Positions 7,869 through 16,771 of a DNA stretch of 41,917 nt are shown in pieces. The DNA comes from DAOPJM01 sp964490325 (GTDB lineage Bacteria > Bacillota > Clostridia > Christensenellales > CAG-138). Position 1 is the first letter of the stretch. Every line of letters begins with the position of its first letter. A program made the translations under genes and the position numbers. The DNA lies in contig CAZBBX010000019.1 of NCBI GenBank assembly GCA_964490325.1, positions 1-41,917 of the forward strand, in the 5' to 3' direction. Under the pieces are notes generated by a model, which was given only the letters and a program-made list of their open reading frames with translations, was not told the origin of the DNA and made no database searches.

Positions 7869-7898
7869 AGTATACCACGCCGTTTCCCCGTGCGTCAA
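7869..7898 (-). promoter_or_regulatory. Promoter for the DUF2975-XRE-lipoprotein operon
   Basis: On the minus strand, TTGACG (7898-7893), an 18-base spacer and TATACT (7874-7869). A small inverted repeat (TTATCG, 5 bases, CGATAA; 7906-7922) lies just upstream of the -35 box and could be a regulator site. Confidence 0.65.
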
Positions 7899-7931
7899 TA
7901 AAGCGTTATCGTTATGCGATAATATTTTACG

Positions 7932-10301
7932 TTAGAACAGCCGCAGCCCCTCGACCTTTTTGAGGGGACTGATGTGCCAGATCTCCTCGGCATACTGGCG
8001 GACGGTGCGGTCGGAGGAGAACTTTCCCGCGCAGGCGGTGTTCAGCAGCGCCTTTTCGGTGAAGCGCAGGCGGTCGCGATAGTCCTCGTTGACCTTGAGC
8101 TTCCGCTCGATATAGGGGATCAGCTCCAGCAACACAAAGTAGTAGTCGGGCTTTTCCCAACCGTTGCCGAATAAGAGAGCGCGGTGCAGCTCGGCAAAGA
8201 CGCCGCTGTTGTTGTCGCTCAGGCTCCCGTCGATGAGGGTGTCCACCACGCGGCGCACACGCGGGTCATAGTCGTAGATGGTCTTGGGATCGTAGTGGGG
8301 ACGGATGCTGTTCAGCTCCTCCACGCGGTTGCCGAAGATGTAGTTGTTCTCCTCGCCCGCCTCGCGCACGATCTCGATGTTGGCGCCGTCAAAGGTGCCC
8401 AGCGTCACCGCGCCGTTGAGCATGAGCTTCATGTTGCCCGTGCCGCTGGCCTCGGTGCCCGCAGGGGAGATCTGCTCGGAAACATCCGCAGCGGGGATGA
8501 TATGCTCCGCATAGGAGCAGTTGTAGTTCTGCACAAACACCACGCGCATACGGTCGTTGACCGCAGGATCGTTGTTGATCTTCTCCGCGATGGTGTTGAT
8601 ATACTTGATGATCGCCTTGGCGCGGACATAGCCCGGCGCGGCCTTGGCGCCGAAGATGTACGCCGTGGGCGTGAAGTTCGGCAGCTTGCCCTCGCGCAGG
8701 GAGAAATAGATGTCCATGATGGCAAAGGCGTTGAGCAGTTGACGCTTGTACTCGTGCATACGCTTGATCTGCACGTCGTAGAGGAAGCTGCTCGGCAGAT
8801 CCACGCCCTCGCGGGCATAGATGAGCTTGCGGAGCTGCTCCTTCTTCGTCTGCTTGACCTGCAGAAACGCCTGTAGATCCGCCTCGGAACGGAAGGCCTT
8901 GAGCTTTTCCAATTCGTCAAGGTCGGTGATCCATTTGTCGCCGATGCGTTCGTTAAGGAAGGCGGACAGCTCAGGGTTGCAAAGCCCCAGCCAGCGGCGC
9001 TGCGTGACGCCGTTTGTTTTGTTTTGGAAGCGGTCGGGGTACAGCTCGTACCAGCCGTGCAGGACGTCGTCCTTGAGGATCTGCGTGTGGATCTCCGCAA
9101 CGCCGTTGATGGTGTGGGAGCAGTAGCAGGCCAGATTGGCCATGTGGATGGTGTTCTCCTGAATGATGGCCAGCTTGGAGCAGTCCTTGCCGTCCGCCAT
9201 CAGCTCGCCGCAGAGCTTGGCGTTGATGCGGTACACAATGTCGAACAGCTCCGGCAGCAGGTCGCGGAAGAGCTTTGCATCCCACTTTTCCAGCGCCTCG
9301 CTCATGACCGTGTGGTTGGTGTAGGAGAAGGTCTTTGTGGTGATCGCAAACGCCTTGTCGAAGTCCAAGCCCTCCAGCATCAACAGGCGGATCAGCTCCG
9401 GGATGCTCACGGTGGGGTGCGTGTCGTTGAGCTGAATGGCGTTGTGCTCGGCAAACGCCTCGATGGGCAGGTTCTCACGCTTGAAGCGGAACAGAAGATC
9501 CTGCAGGGAGGCCGAGGAAAGGAAGTATTGCTGCTTTAGGCGCAGGCGCTTGCCCGCAAGCGTGGTGTCGTTGGGATACAGCACGCGGGTGATGTCCTCC
9601 ACCGCGTTCTTCTCCATCACCGCAAGGGCGTACTCCTGGTCGTTGAACAGCTGAAAATCAAATTCGGAGATGGGCTCGCTTTGCCACAGGCGCAGCGTGC
9701 CGATGTTGTCCGTGTGATAGCCGATGATGGGCATGTCGTAGGGCACGGCGCGGACGGTCTGGTCGGAGAATTTGACCAGCACCTCGTGGGAGTCGCGGCG
9801 AACGCTCCACGGATCGCCGTAGCGCTGCCAGTCGTCCGCCTTTTCCACCTGAAAGCCGTCGCGGAAGCTCTGCTTGAACAGGCCGTACTTGTAGCGGATG
9901 CCGTAGCCGTCCAGCGGCAGATCCATGGTCGCCGCCGAATCCAAAAAGCAGGCCGCCAAGCGTCCCAAGCCGCCGTTGCCCAAGGCCGCATCCTCCACAT
10001 CCTCCATGTCGGCCAGCTCCAAGCCCCGCTCACGGAAGGCGTCGCGTACCTCGTCAAGGATACCCAGCGCGTAGAGGTTGTTATAGACCATGCGCCCCAT
10101 GAGGTATTCCGCCGAAAAATAATATGCGCCGCGCGCGCGCTCATGCGCGTGGCGGCTCTCATACCAGCTGTCTGCAATAGAACCCATGACGACGCTGCCC
10201 AGCGCGTCGTGCAGTTGATGCACGTTGGCGTCCTTGAGCGAGACCTGATCGTCCCGCATCAGCACCAGCTCGATCTTATCCATGAAACCTTCGGTCAGCA
10301 T
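7932..10301 (-). CDS. glgP: Glycogen/starch phosphorylase
   Basis: A 789-residue glycosyltransferase family 35 enzyme that releases glucose 1-phosphate from glycogen or maltodextrins. It shows GAYYFSAEYLMGRM near residue 60, AALGNGGLGRLAACFLDSAA, the WRLYGDPW-type equivalent QRYGDPWSVRRDS, QLNDTHPTVSIPELIRLLM, and the pyridoxal phosphate site EASGTGNMKLMLNGAVTLGT, with Lys625 as the cofactor lysine. The N-terminus is short, as in bacterial enzymes that lack the AMP/phosphorylation regulatory segment. The start at 10301 has a GGAGTAAAG upstream but spaced far; an in-frame ATG at 10283 behind GAAGG is an alternative. It is transcribed alone from its own promoter, with no other glycogen gene in the window. 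Confidence 0.96.
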   Translation of the reverse strand: MLTEGFMDKIELVLMRDDQVSLKDANVHQLHDALGSVVMGSIADSWYESRHAHERARGAYYFSAEYLMGRMVYNNLYALGILDEVRDAFRERGLELADMEDVEDAALGNGGLGRLAACFLDSAATMDLPLDGYGIRYKYGLFKQSFRDGFQVEKADDWQRYGDPWSVRRDSHEVLVKFSDQTVRAVPYDMPIIGYHTDNIGTLRLWQSEPISEFDFQLFNDQEYALAVMEKNAVEDITRVLYPNDTTLAGKRLRLKQQYFLSSASLQDLLFRFKRENLPIEAFAEHNAIQLNDTHPTVSIPELIRLLMLEGLDFDKAFAITTKTFSYTNHTVMSEALEKWDAKLFRDLLPELFDIVYRINAKLCGELMADGKDCSKLAIIQENTIHMANLACYCSHTINGVAEIHTQILKDDVLHGWYELYPDRFQNKTNGVTQRRWLGLCNPELSAFLNERIGDKWITDLDELEKLKAFRSEADLQAFLQVKQTKKEQLRKLIYAREGVDLPSSFLYDVQIKRMHEYKRQLLNAFAIMDIYFSLREGKLPNFTPTAYIFGAKAAPGYVRAKAIIKYINTIAEKINNDPAVNDRMRVVFVQNYNCSYAEHIIPAADVSEQISPAGTEASGTGNMKLMLNGAVTLGTFDGANIEIVREAGEENNYIFGNRVEELNSIRPHYDPKTIYDYDPRVRRVVDTLIDGSLSDNNSGVFAELHRALLFGNGWEKPDYYFVLLELIPYIERKLKVNEDYRDRLRFTEKALLNTACAGKFSSDRTVRQYAEEIWHISPLKKVEGLRLF

Positions 10302-10373
10302 ATACGTCTTGCTTTACTCCTTGTTGAGGCGAAAGCGCCCGAATCCTGCGGCATTGTGCCGCATTCTTGACAT

Positions 10374-10402
10374 AGTATACCACCAAAAGCACAAAAGTGC
10401 AA
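10374..10402 (-). promoter_or_regulatory. Promoter for glgP
   Basis: On the minus strand, TTGCAC (10402-10397), 17 bases, TATACT (10379-10374). The ~65-base leader contains a perfect 7-bp hairpin (TGCGGCA, TTG, TGCCGCA; 10347-10363). Confidence 0.65.
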
Positions 10403-10656
10403 TTCAAGCGAACGTTTCCGATGGCTTTTGTTCTGTAAAATGAATGTAAATATACGATCTGCATATTCTTTTCCTTCCTATTATGGAAAATAAAGGACAA
10501 ATTTTGAAATGGGCGCCGGGAGCGGCTGCGCTTGCACGTGGGAGCGATCCGAAAAGCAGGAAAGGACGCGCGGCTTGGCATAGAGTTGTACACACAAAAC
10601 CCTGTCCCATAAAGCGTATTGGTATACAATTCTTTTGTATGGATATGGAATTACTC

Positions 10657-10685
10657 TTGCGAAAAAGCTGGGGAGTTGCTATACT
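10657..10685 (+). promoter_or_regulatory. Promoter for the triple nucleotidase
   Basis: TTGCGA (10657-10662), a 17-base spacer and TATACT (10680-10685), about 130 bases before the start codon. This is the best promoter in the 520-base gap 10302-10821. The gap otherwise holds the glgP promoter and leader and A/T-rich DNA with no gene that I can see. Confidence 0.6.
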
Positions 10686-10691
10686 GTATTC

Positions 10692-10821
10692 GTAGGCACA
10701 GCGCGTAACAAACAACGCGCAAATTTTCAGGTTCCGCAGCGCAGAGGCGGAAAGGAGGACGTAGGCCTTAGGCGCAAAAGGAACACATCCCAACAAAAAG
10801 CATACTACTGAGGAGGAATCT
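10692..10821 (+). promoter_or_regulatory. Long structured 5' leader of the triple nucleotidase
   Basis: About 130 transcribed bases precede ATG 10822. They contain GCGCGT/ACGCGC (10698-10718 region), TTCCGC/GCGGAA (10733-10752 region) and a purine-rich GGAAAGGAGGACG that is not at ribosome-site distance, then the real ribosome site GAGGAGGAA at 10811-10819. I do not recognise a known riboswitch. Confidence 0.35.
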
Positions 10822-13800
10822 ATGAAACGCTTTTTAGGCATCCTGCTGTCTCTTTTGATGGTATTCGCCCTTATTCCGGCGTTCACCATCCAAGCCGCAG
10901 CAAAGGAAGACAGCTATACCCGTGCGGACGCCGCCGTCTTTCTGGCGGAAAAGTTCGCGCTGGCTGACATTCATGCCAGCAGTATCGAAGGCTACGAGAC
11001 CACTCCCAAGAACCTTGGCTACACGGCAAGCTCCGATGCGATCGGCAGCGCCAACGTGGTCGCAGCCGCCAAGGACTGCGTAGGCCGCGACGACGCTCCC
11101 AAGATCGAAGCGGTGATCAACGCCCAGCTGATGGATCTTGCCGCGGACGGCCTGAGCTTCAATCCCGATGCGCCCATCACCGTTCGCGAAATGGCAACGG
11201 CGGTCGCCAAGGGCATGTACGGCGCTGACCTCAGCATCGATCATCTGGACAAGCTGATCGGCGCAGGTCTGATCGACGCGGGCGGCGTCACCGACGACGC
11301 CATCACGGCGGCGCAGGTCGATGCCCTGTTCGGCTTCCTCGACGACATCACGGTGGTCGCGGTGTTCGCCACGTCGGACATCCACGGCAACTATCTGCCC
11401 TACAAATCCTCCGACAAAAATTTCACCATTGGTTCTGTGGCCCGCATCAAGACCGTCATGAACGAGGTGGAGGCCATGGTCGGTGCGGACAACGTGATCT
11501 ATGTAGACGGCGGCGACAGCCCCTACAACACCACGTTCTCCAACGTGACGCTGGGCGATTCGTCCGTGGCCTGCCTCAACGCATTGGGTCTGGACGCGAC
11601 CGTTCTCGGCAACCACGACTACGACTACTCCTTTGAGAATCTGCTGCGCCTGCGCGACGAAGCGGACTATCTGATGCTCTCCGCCAACACCAAGTTCAAA
11701 GAGGGCATGAACTACGAAGGCGAGTCCGACCACCCCTTCCCCGCCTACACCACCATCGAGGCGGGCGGCATTAAGTTCGGTATCTTCGGCGTCACCGACG
11801 ATCAGAGCGCGGGCACCACGCTGTACACCAACACCACGGACATCGAGTGGGACGACGATCTGACCACGGCAGCCACGGTCATCGACACCCTCAAGACGAC
11901 CGAGGCCTGCGACGTCGTGATCGCTCTGTCGCATCTGCACAGCAAGAACACCCAGCTTGTCACCGACAATACCGACATCGATATCTCCATCGGCGGCGGC
12001 AACGACATTGCCGGCCGTCCGACCATCATCAACGACGACCAGTACCTCATCAACCCCTCCAAGCATGGCGAGGCGTTGAACCAGATCAACGTGGTCATCT
12101 ATAACGGCGCCATGACGGGCGTTGTATACAGCCAGATCTTCCTGACCGAAGCCTACGAAGAGGATGCGACCGTTAAGGGCATCGTCGACGACTACAGTGC
12201 GGACGTCGAAGCTGAGATGAACGTCGTTATCGGCTACAGCGCACAGAATCTGCCCTGGTCCACGCAGCTCGTTCGCGGGCAGAACTGCCCCCTCGCGAAC
12301 CTCGTTGCCGATGCGATGCGCGATTTCTTTGCAACGGATACCTTCACCCCCGACATCTGCATCGTCAATGGCGGCGGTATGCGTGCGGCCATCCCCGAGG
12401 GCGGCGTAACGATCAAGAACTGCAGCGCCGTAGTGCCCTTTGACAACGACATGATGCTCGTTTCGACCCATGGCTCCACCGTTGTAAAGGCGCTCGAAAA
12501 CGGCGTCAGCGCGCTGCCGGGTCTGAACGGCAAGTTCCCGCAGGTCTCCGGCATCACCTATTCGGTCGATCTGACGGCGGAGGCGGGTCACCGCGTGCAT
12601 GACGTGAAGATGGCAGACGGTACCCCCATCGATCCCGAAGCCGTGTACACGGTCGTCATCAACAGCTTCCTTGCAGGCGGCGGCGACGGGTACACCATGT
12701 TCAACGTACTCAACCCGGCCGTGACGATGGCCACGGACGTCACCGTTCTGACCCATCCCAACAAGACCTACATGCGCGACGCCCTGCAGGCCTACTTTGA
12801 GAAGTCCACCGCGGAGAACCCCGTCACGGTGGACGTGAACGAAGTCCGTATCCTCATCAAGGACACGCTGACCTTCGCCTACTATGAGACCACCGACATG
12901 CACGGCCGTACCACCGAGCTGGATGTTTCCACCGCCAAGAACGACGCCAACAGCATGGTGCGCGTCTCCTCCATCCTTACGGCTGAGAAGGCGGCCTACG
13001 GCGCCAACACCCTCATCGTGGACAACGGCGACAGCTATCAGGGCAACCTGCTTGCACAGTACGCCGCGACCATGAACAACACGGTGGAGAACCCCATGAC
13101 CACCGCTCTGAAGGACATCGGCTACGACGTGTTCGTACTGGGCAACCACGAGTTCAACTATCTGCCCACCGTTCGCGACACGCAGATGAATCTCCTGGAG
13201 GCGGCAGGCATCCCCGTACTGGCTGCGAACGTCACGCTGGTCGAGGACGGCACGAACCTTGCGGGCGAAGCAGTCGCCGCGGGTTCCACCTTCTACACCC
13301 CCTACACCATCAAGGAATTTACAAACGCCTACGGTCAGACCGCACGCGTGGCTGTCATCGGCTTTGAAAACGCCTCCTGCGACAGCTGGGATTCCTCGCA
13401 GAACTTCCCGAACCTCCGCTTCTACAGCGCTGACAACCCCACCCGCGCCTTTGAAAACGAGATCAACAAGTGGGTGAGCTACGTTAAGGCGAACGAGGAT
13501 GTGGACATCATCATCGTCAGCGCGCACACCGGCAACGGCCGCAACGACGAAGCCTCCACCTCTTCGGAATCGCAGGGTCTGCATGGTGCGGCCAACGCTT
13601 CCGGCGTGGCGCTGTACAGCTTTGGCCATGACCACAGTGCAGGCATCACCACCGTGACCGACAAGGAAGGCAAGACCATCCCCGTCATCAACGGCGGCGG
13701 CAGCACCATTGCCAAGGCAGAGTTCGTCGTCAGCTTCGACGACGAGGGCAATGTGACCGACTACGCCATCACCACCTCCGCGCTTCCCATCGGCGATGGC

Positions 13801-16551
13801 GAGGTCGACACCGTTCTGCAGGCGAAGCTGCAGCCGTGGTATGACGCGGCTCGTGAATGGGCAGGTCAGGCTCGCGGCACCTTCTCCGGCGGCTGGGACA
13901 ACGAGGACATCAAGGCCGAATCGACCGACAAGTCCAACAACGACATGGTCACCGGGCAGACGCATCTGATGGATCTGATCCATAAGGCACAGATCTGGGC
14001 CAGCTGGCAGAGCCTTGACTCCAAGGGCATCGAGGGTGCTACGGTATCCATCGCGTCCGCAGTGTTCGGCTACACCAAGCCCTCCAACTACATCTCCTTC
14101 GTGCCGAGCGATGGCGACACCGTCTCCCTGCTCGACGTATCCCGCCTGTACCGTTACTCCAACAACCTGCTGGTAGCCGTCGACATGAGCGGCGAGCAGC
14201 TGTGGAGCTGGATGAACGCGGTCGCGGATATGTACGACTACAATGCCGCCACGGGCGCGATCACGCTCAACAGCAGCATCTACGGCGTGGATACCTTCTA
14301 CGGCGTGGACTACACCATGGATCTGACCCGCGCCAAGGGACACCGTCTGGTGATGGCCACCTACAACGGCGAGGATCTGCTGACCTACGGCGGGACCATC
14401 CGCGTCACGCTGAACAGCTACCGCATCGGCGGCGGATTCGGCTTCTATGAAGCAACGGGTCTGACCGGCGACGATTGCTGCTGGACGGCTTCCGCTTACC
14501 TCGGCGACCAGCACGCACCCGTTCCGACGCTGATCTGCGAGTACATCGAGTACATGGGCACGGTCACGCCGTATGACGAGCCGTATGCCGGCACCGCAAG
14601 CGAATGGCATCTGACCGCAGGCTACCTGCTGGGCGACGCCAACGTTGATGCAAGCGTCACCGCAGCCGATGCTGCGTGCGTACTGCGCATGACGGTCAAG
14701 CTCGAGGACGAGACCTACATCAAGCACATCAACGGTGATGTGTCGGGCGACGACATGATCGAGGCCAACGACGCGGCATACATCCTGCGCTGGCTGGTCA
14801 AGATCGACAAGCAGTTCCCCGTTGAGGCGGCCTCAAACGTTGAGATCCGCCTGCTGGCGACCAGCGACGTGCATGGTCAGGTCTATCCGACCAACTACAC
14901 CGCAGGCTTTGCAAAGAGCGGCCAGTACAACCGCAGCTTGGCGCATGTGGCGACCTATGTCAACACTGCGCGTGAGGAGAACGACAACGTACTGCTCGTG
15001 GATGGCGGCGACCTCATTCAGGGCACGCCTCTGACCTATTACTACGCGTTCTATAAGCAGGATGTGGACGATCCTTCCATGAAGGCTCTGCGCAGCATCG
15101 GCTATGACATGTTCGTCGTAGGCAACCACGAGTTCAACTATGGCCTGAGCATCCTCAACCGTCAGCTCGACTATCTGACGAGCGCGGACACCGAGGGCGA
15201 AAGCAGCGTGTCTGTGTGCGTGGCGAACTATCTGGACGCCGCGACCAACAACGCGGACAGCAAGGACTGGGCGACTTGGAAGGGCTATGAGCCGTACATC
15301 ATCAAGAACTACGACGGCGTACGCGTAGCCATCCTGGGTCTCGGCAATCCGAACATCGCCAACTGGGACATTCCCGCCAACTGGGAAGGCATCTACTTTG
15401 CAGGCCTTGAGGAGACCTATCTCCATTACGAAGCCGAGCTGAAGCAGAAGGCCGACATCATCGTGGTCGTCTCCCATAACGGCGCGAACGACAGCGACGC
15501 GGCAAACGGCGATTCTATGGCGGCCTTGATCGCTGCCACGGACAGCATCGACGTGGCGATCTGCGGACATGAGCACTACAGCGGCGTGCGCGTGCTGAAA
15601 AACTCCGCAAACGAGGACGTTCCCGTGATGGGCCCCTCCACCAAGGCTGTCGCCGTGGCGGACGCCCTGCTCAACTACAACCGCGCAACGGGCAAGCTGA
15701 CCATCAACGCAAGCACCGTCAATATCTCCCAGCTCACCGCGAACGCCGATTTCATCAGCACGATGCAGAGCTATGAGACTACTACTTGGAACGACTATAT
15801 GCTGCAGCCCATCGGCACGGCAAGCGCCGACTTCACTGCTTCCAACCTTGGCACCGCTCCCAGCGCGTTCATGGATCTGATCAACAAGGTCCAGCTCTGG
15901 GGCGCCTATGACCGCACGGGTCTCAACACCCCCGACAACGCGAACGACGACACCATCGCGCAGCTCTCCATCAGCGCACCGCTGACCAGCGGCACCAACG
16001 CGAACCTCATTCCGCAGGGGCCGATCGTACTGGGCGACATGTTCGCGCTCTATCGTTACGAGAACTGGTTCTACCAGATCACCATGACGGGCAAGGAGAT
16101 CCGCACTTGGTTGGAGTTTGCAGCCACCAAGATCAGCGTGAGCGATGCGGGCGTACCCTCCGTCAGCGCAGGCAACCTGACCTACTATGACGTCATCTAC
16201 GGCGACGGCTTCAGCTACGACATCTACTACCAGATGCCCGAAGGCAGCCGTGTGCAGAACATGACCTATAACGGCGAGGCTGTCACCGACGAGCAGGTGT
16301 TCACCATCGTGGTCAACAACTACCGCTACAACGGCGGCGGCAACTACGTTGCCTACCTGAACGCCAAGGGCTGCGAGTTTGTCGCAAACGATCAGAACCG
16401 CGTGATCTACTCGACCCAGTTCAACATGATCCAGGGCGAGGATAAGGGTCAGGCGCGCAACCTGCTGGCAGACTACATCTCCCTGATGGGCACCATCGAT
16501 CCGACCATCACCTCCACCTGGAAGCTGGTGGCAGGTCAGTACGGCGAATAA
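10822..16551 (+). CDS. Giant secreted protein: SLH-like region, three 5'-nucleotidase modules, internal dockerin
   Basis: A 1909-residue protein behind GAGGAGGAA. Residues 1-27 are a signal peptide. Residues ~30-175 have S-layer-homology character (YTRADAAVFLAEKF; FNPDAPITVREMATAVAKGM). Three metallophosphatase plus 5'-nucleotidase C-terminal modules follow, at about 180-665, 685-1265 and 1340-1905. Module 1 has DIHG (Asp186), GGD (Asp232) and GNHD (Asn264) but GGGND (391-395) in place of GGHxH. Module 2 has DMHG (Asp692), GNHE and GHDH (936-938). Module 3 has DVHG (Asp1349), GNHE and GHEH (1583-1585). A dockerin with two calcium loops sits at ~1270-1333 between modules 2 and 3. The expected job is hydrolysis of extracellular nucleotides to nucleosides and phosphate on the cell surface or a scaffold. 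There is no LPXTG anchor. It is monocistronic. Confidence 0.93.
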   Translation: MKRFLGILLSLLMVFALIPAFTIQAAAKEDSYTRADAAVFLAEKFALADIHASSIEGYETTPKNLGYTASSDAIGSANVVAAAKDCVGRDDAPKIEAVINAQLMDLAADGLSFNPDAPITVREMATAVAKGMYGADLSIDHLDKLIGAGLIDAGGVTDDAITAAQVDALFGFLDDITVVAVFATSDIHGNYLPYKSSDKNFTIGSVARIKTVMNEVEAMVGADNVIYVDGGDSPYNTTFSNVTLGDSSVACLNALGLDATVLGNHDYDYSFENLLRLRDEADYLMLSANTKFKEGMNYEGESDHPFPAYTTIEAGGIKFGIFGVTDDQSAGTTLYTNTTDIEWDDDLTTAATVIDTLKTTEACDVVIALSHLHSKNTQLVTDNTDIDISIGGGNDIAGRPTIINDDQYLINPSKHGEALNQINVVIYNGAMTGVVYSQIFLTEAYEEDATVKGIVDDYSADVEAEMNVVIGYSAQNLPWSTQLVRGQNCPLANLVADAMRDFFATDTFTPDICIVNGGGMRAAIPEGGVTIKNCSAVVPFDNDMMLVSTHGSTVVKALENGVSALPGLNGKFPQVSGITYSVDLTAEAGHRVHDVKMADGTPIDPEAVYTVVINSFLAGGGDGYTMFNVLNPAVTMATDVTVLTHPNKTYMRDALQAYFEKSTAENPVTVDVNEVRILIKDTLTFAYYETTDMHGRTTELDVSTAKNDANSMVRVSSILTAEKAAYGANTLIVDNGDSYQGNLLAQYAATMNNTVENPMTTALKDIGYDVFVLGNHEFNYLPTVRDTQMNLLEAAGIPVLAANVTLVEDGTNLAGEAVAAGSTFYTPYTIKEFTNAYGQTARVAVIGFENASCDSWDSSQNFPNLRFYSADNPTRAFENEINKWVSYVKANEDVDIIIVSAHTGNGRNDEASTSSESQGLHGAANASGVALYSFGHDHSAGITTVTDKEGKTIPVINGGGSTIAKAEFVVSFDDEGNVTDYAITTSALPIGDGEVDTVLQAKLQPWYDAAREWAGQARGTFSGGWDNEDIKAESTDKSNNDMVTGQTHLMDLIHKAQIWASWQSLDSKGIEGATVSIASAVFGYTKPSNYISFVPSDGDTVSLLDVSRLYRYSNNLLVAVDMSGEQLWSWMNAVADMYDYNAATGAITLNSSIYGVDTFYGVDYTMDLTRAKGHRLVMATYNGEDLLTYGGTIRVTLNSYRIGGGFGFYEATGLTGDDCCWTASAYLGDQHAPVPTLICEYIEYMGTVTPYDEPYAGTASEWHLTAGYLLGDANVDASVTAADAACVLRMTVKLEDETYIKHINGDVSGDDMIEANDAAYILRWLVKIDKQFPVEAASNVEIRLLATSDVHGQVYPTNYTAGFAKSGQYNRSLAHVATYVNTAREENDNVLLVDGGDLIQGTPLTYYYAFYKQDVDDPSMKALRSIGYDMFVVGNHEFNYGLSILNRQLDYLTSADTEGESSVSVCVANYLDAATNNADSKDWATWKGYEPYIIKNYDGVRVAILGLGNPNIANWDIPANWEGIYFAGLEETYLHYEAELKQKADIIVVVSHNGANDSDAANGDSMAALIAATDSIDVAICGHEHYSGVRVLKNSANEDVPVMGPSTKAVAVADALLNYNRATGKLTINASTVNISQLTANADFISTMQSYETTTWNDYMLQPIGTASADFTASNLGTAPSAFMDLINKVQLWGAYDRTGLNTPDNANDDTIAQLSISAPLTSGTNANLIPQGPIVLGDMFALYRYENWFYQITMTGKEIRTWLEFAATKISVSDAGVPSVSAGNLTYYDVIYGDGFSYDIYYQMPEGSRVQNMTYNGEAVTDEQVFTIVVNNYRYNGGGNYVAYLNAKGCEFVANDQNRVIYSTQFNMIQGEDKGQARNLLADYISLMGTIDPTITSTWKLVAGQYGE

Positions 16552-16563
16552 GCAAAACCTAAG

Positions 16564-16593
16564 CGGAGGGGCTTGCCGATCTAAGCCCCTCCG
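16564..16593 (+). terminator. Hairpin after the triple nucleotidase
   Basis: A perfect 11-bp stem (CGGAGGGGCTT / AAGCCCCTCCG) with an 8-base loop, 12 bases after the stop. It lacks a T run, so it may protect the 3' end rather than terminate by itself. Confidence 0.6.
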
Positions 16594-16614
16594 TACAGCA
16601 AGACCAAGCAAGAT

Positions 16615-16648
16615 CGCCGTCGGAACACGCGTCCGACGGCGCTTTTTT
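16615..16648 (+). terminator. Rho-independent terminator of the triple nucleotidase
   Basis: CGCCGTCGGA, a 7-base loop, TCCGACGGCG, then C and six T. Confidence 0.88.
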
Positions 16649-16698
16649 GTTGGGCAGGTCGTTTCCGCACGAATTAAAGATTTTTTCTCACTTTGCGC

Positions 16699-16727
16699 TT
16701 GACAAGTGCTATACTATTGGATAGAAT
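16699..16727 (+). promoter_or_regulatory. Promoter for the flavodiiron-desulfoferrodoxin operon
   Basis: Consensus TTGACA (16699-16704), a 17-base spacer and TAGAAT (16722-16727). An alternative TATACT (16710-16715) is too close to this -35 box. Confidence 0.7.
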
Positions 16728-16771
16728 GAATATAAGATTAAGAAACATTCCTATTTTAGTGGGAGGTCACC

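Noticed and set aside
7123..7878. Upstream extension of the nuclease-fold lipoprotein frame (start at 7878).
   Set aside because: The extra part overlaps the DUF2975 and XRE genes, which have their own motifs and ribosome sites; GTG 7122 begins a lipoprotein signal directly.
10692..10821. Cyclic-di-GMP type riboswitch before the triple nucleotidase (GGCACAGCGCG resembles its start).
   Set aside because: The conserved core and second helix of that riboswitch are not present in order.
10834..14727. Minus-strand open frame of 1297 codons.
   Set aside because: It lies antisense to the triple nucleotidase, whose frame has motifs, signal peptide and dockerin; high GC at third positions creates long antisense frames.
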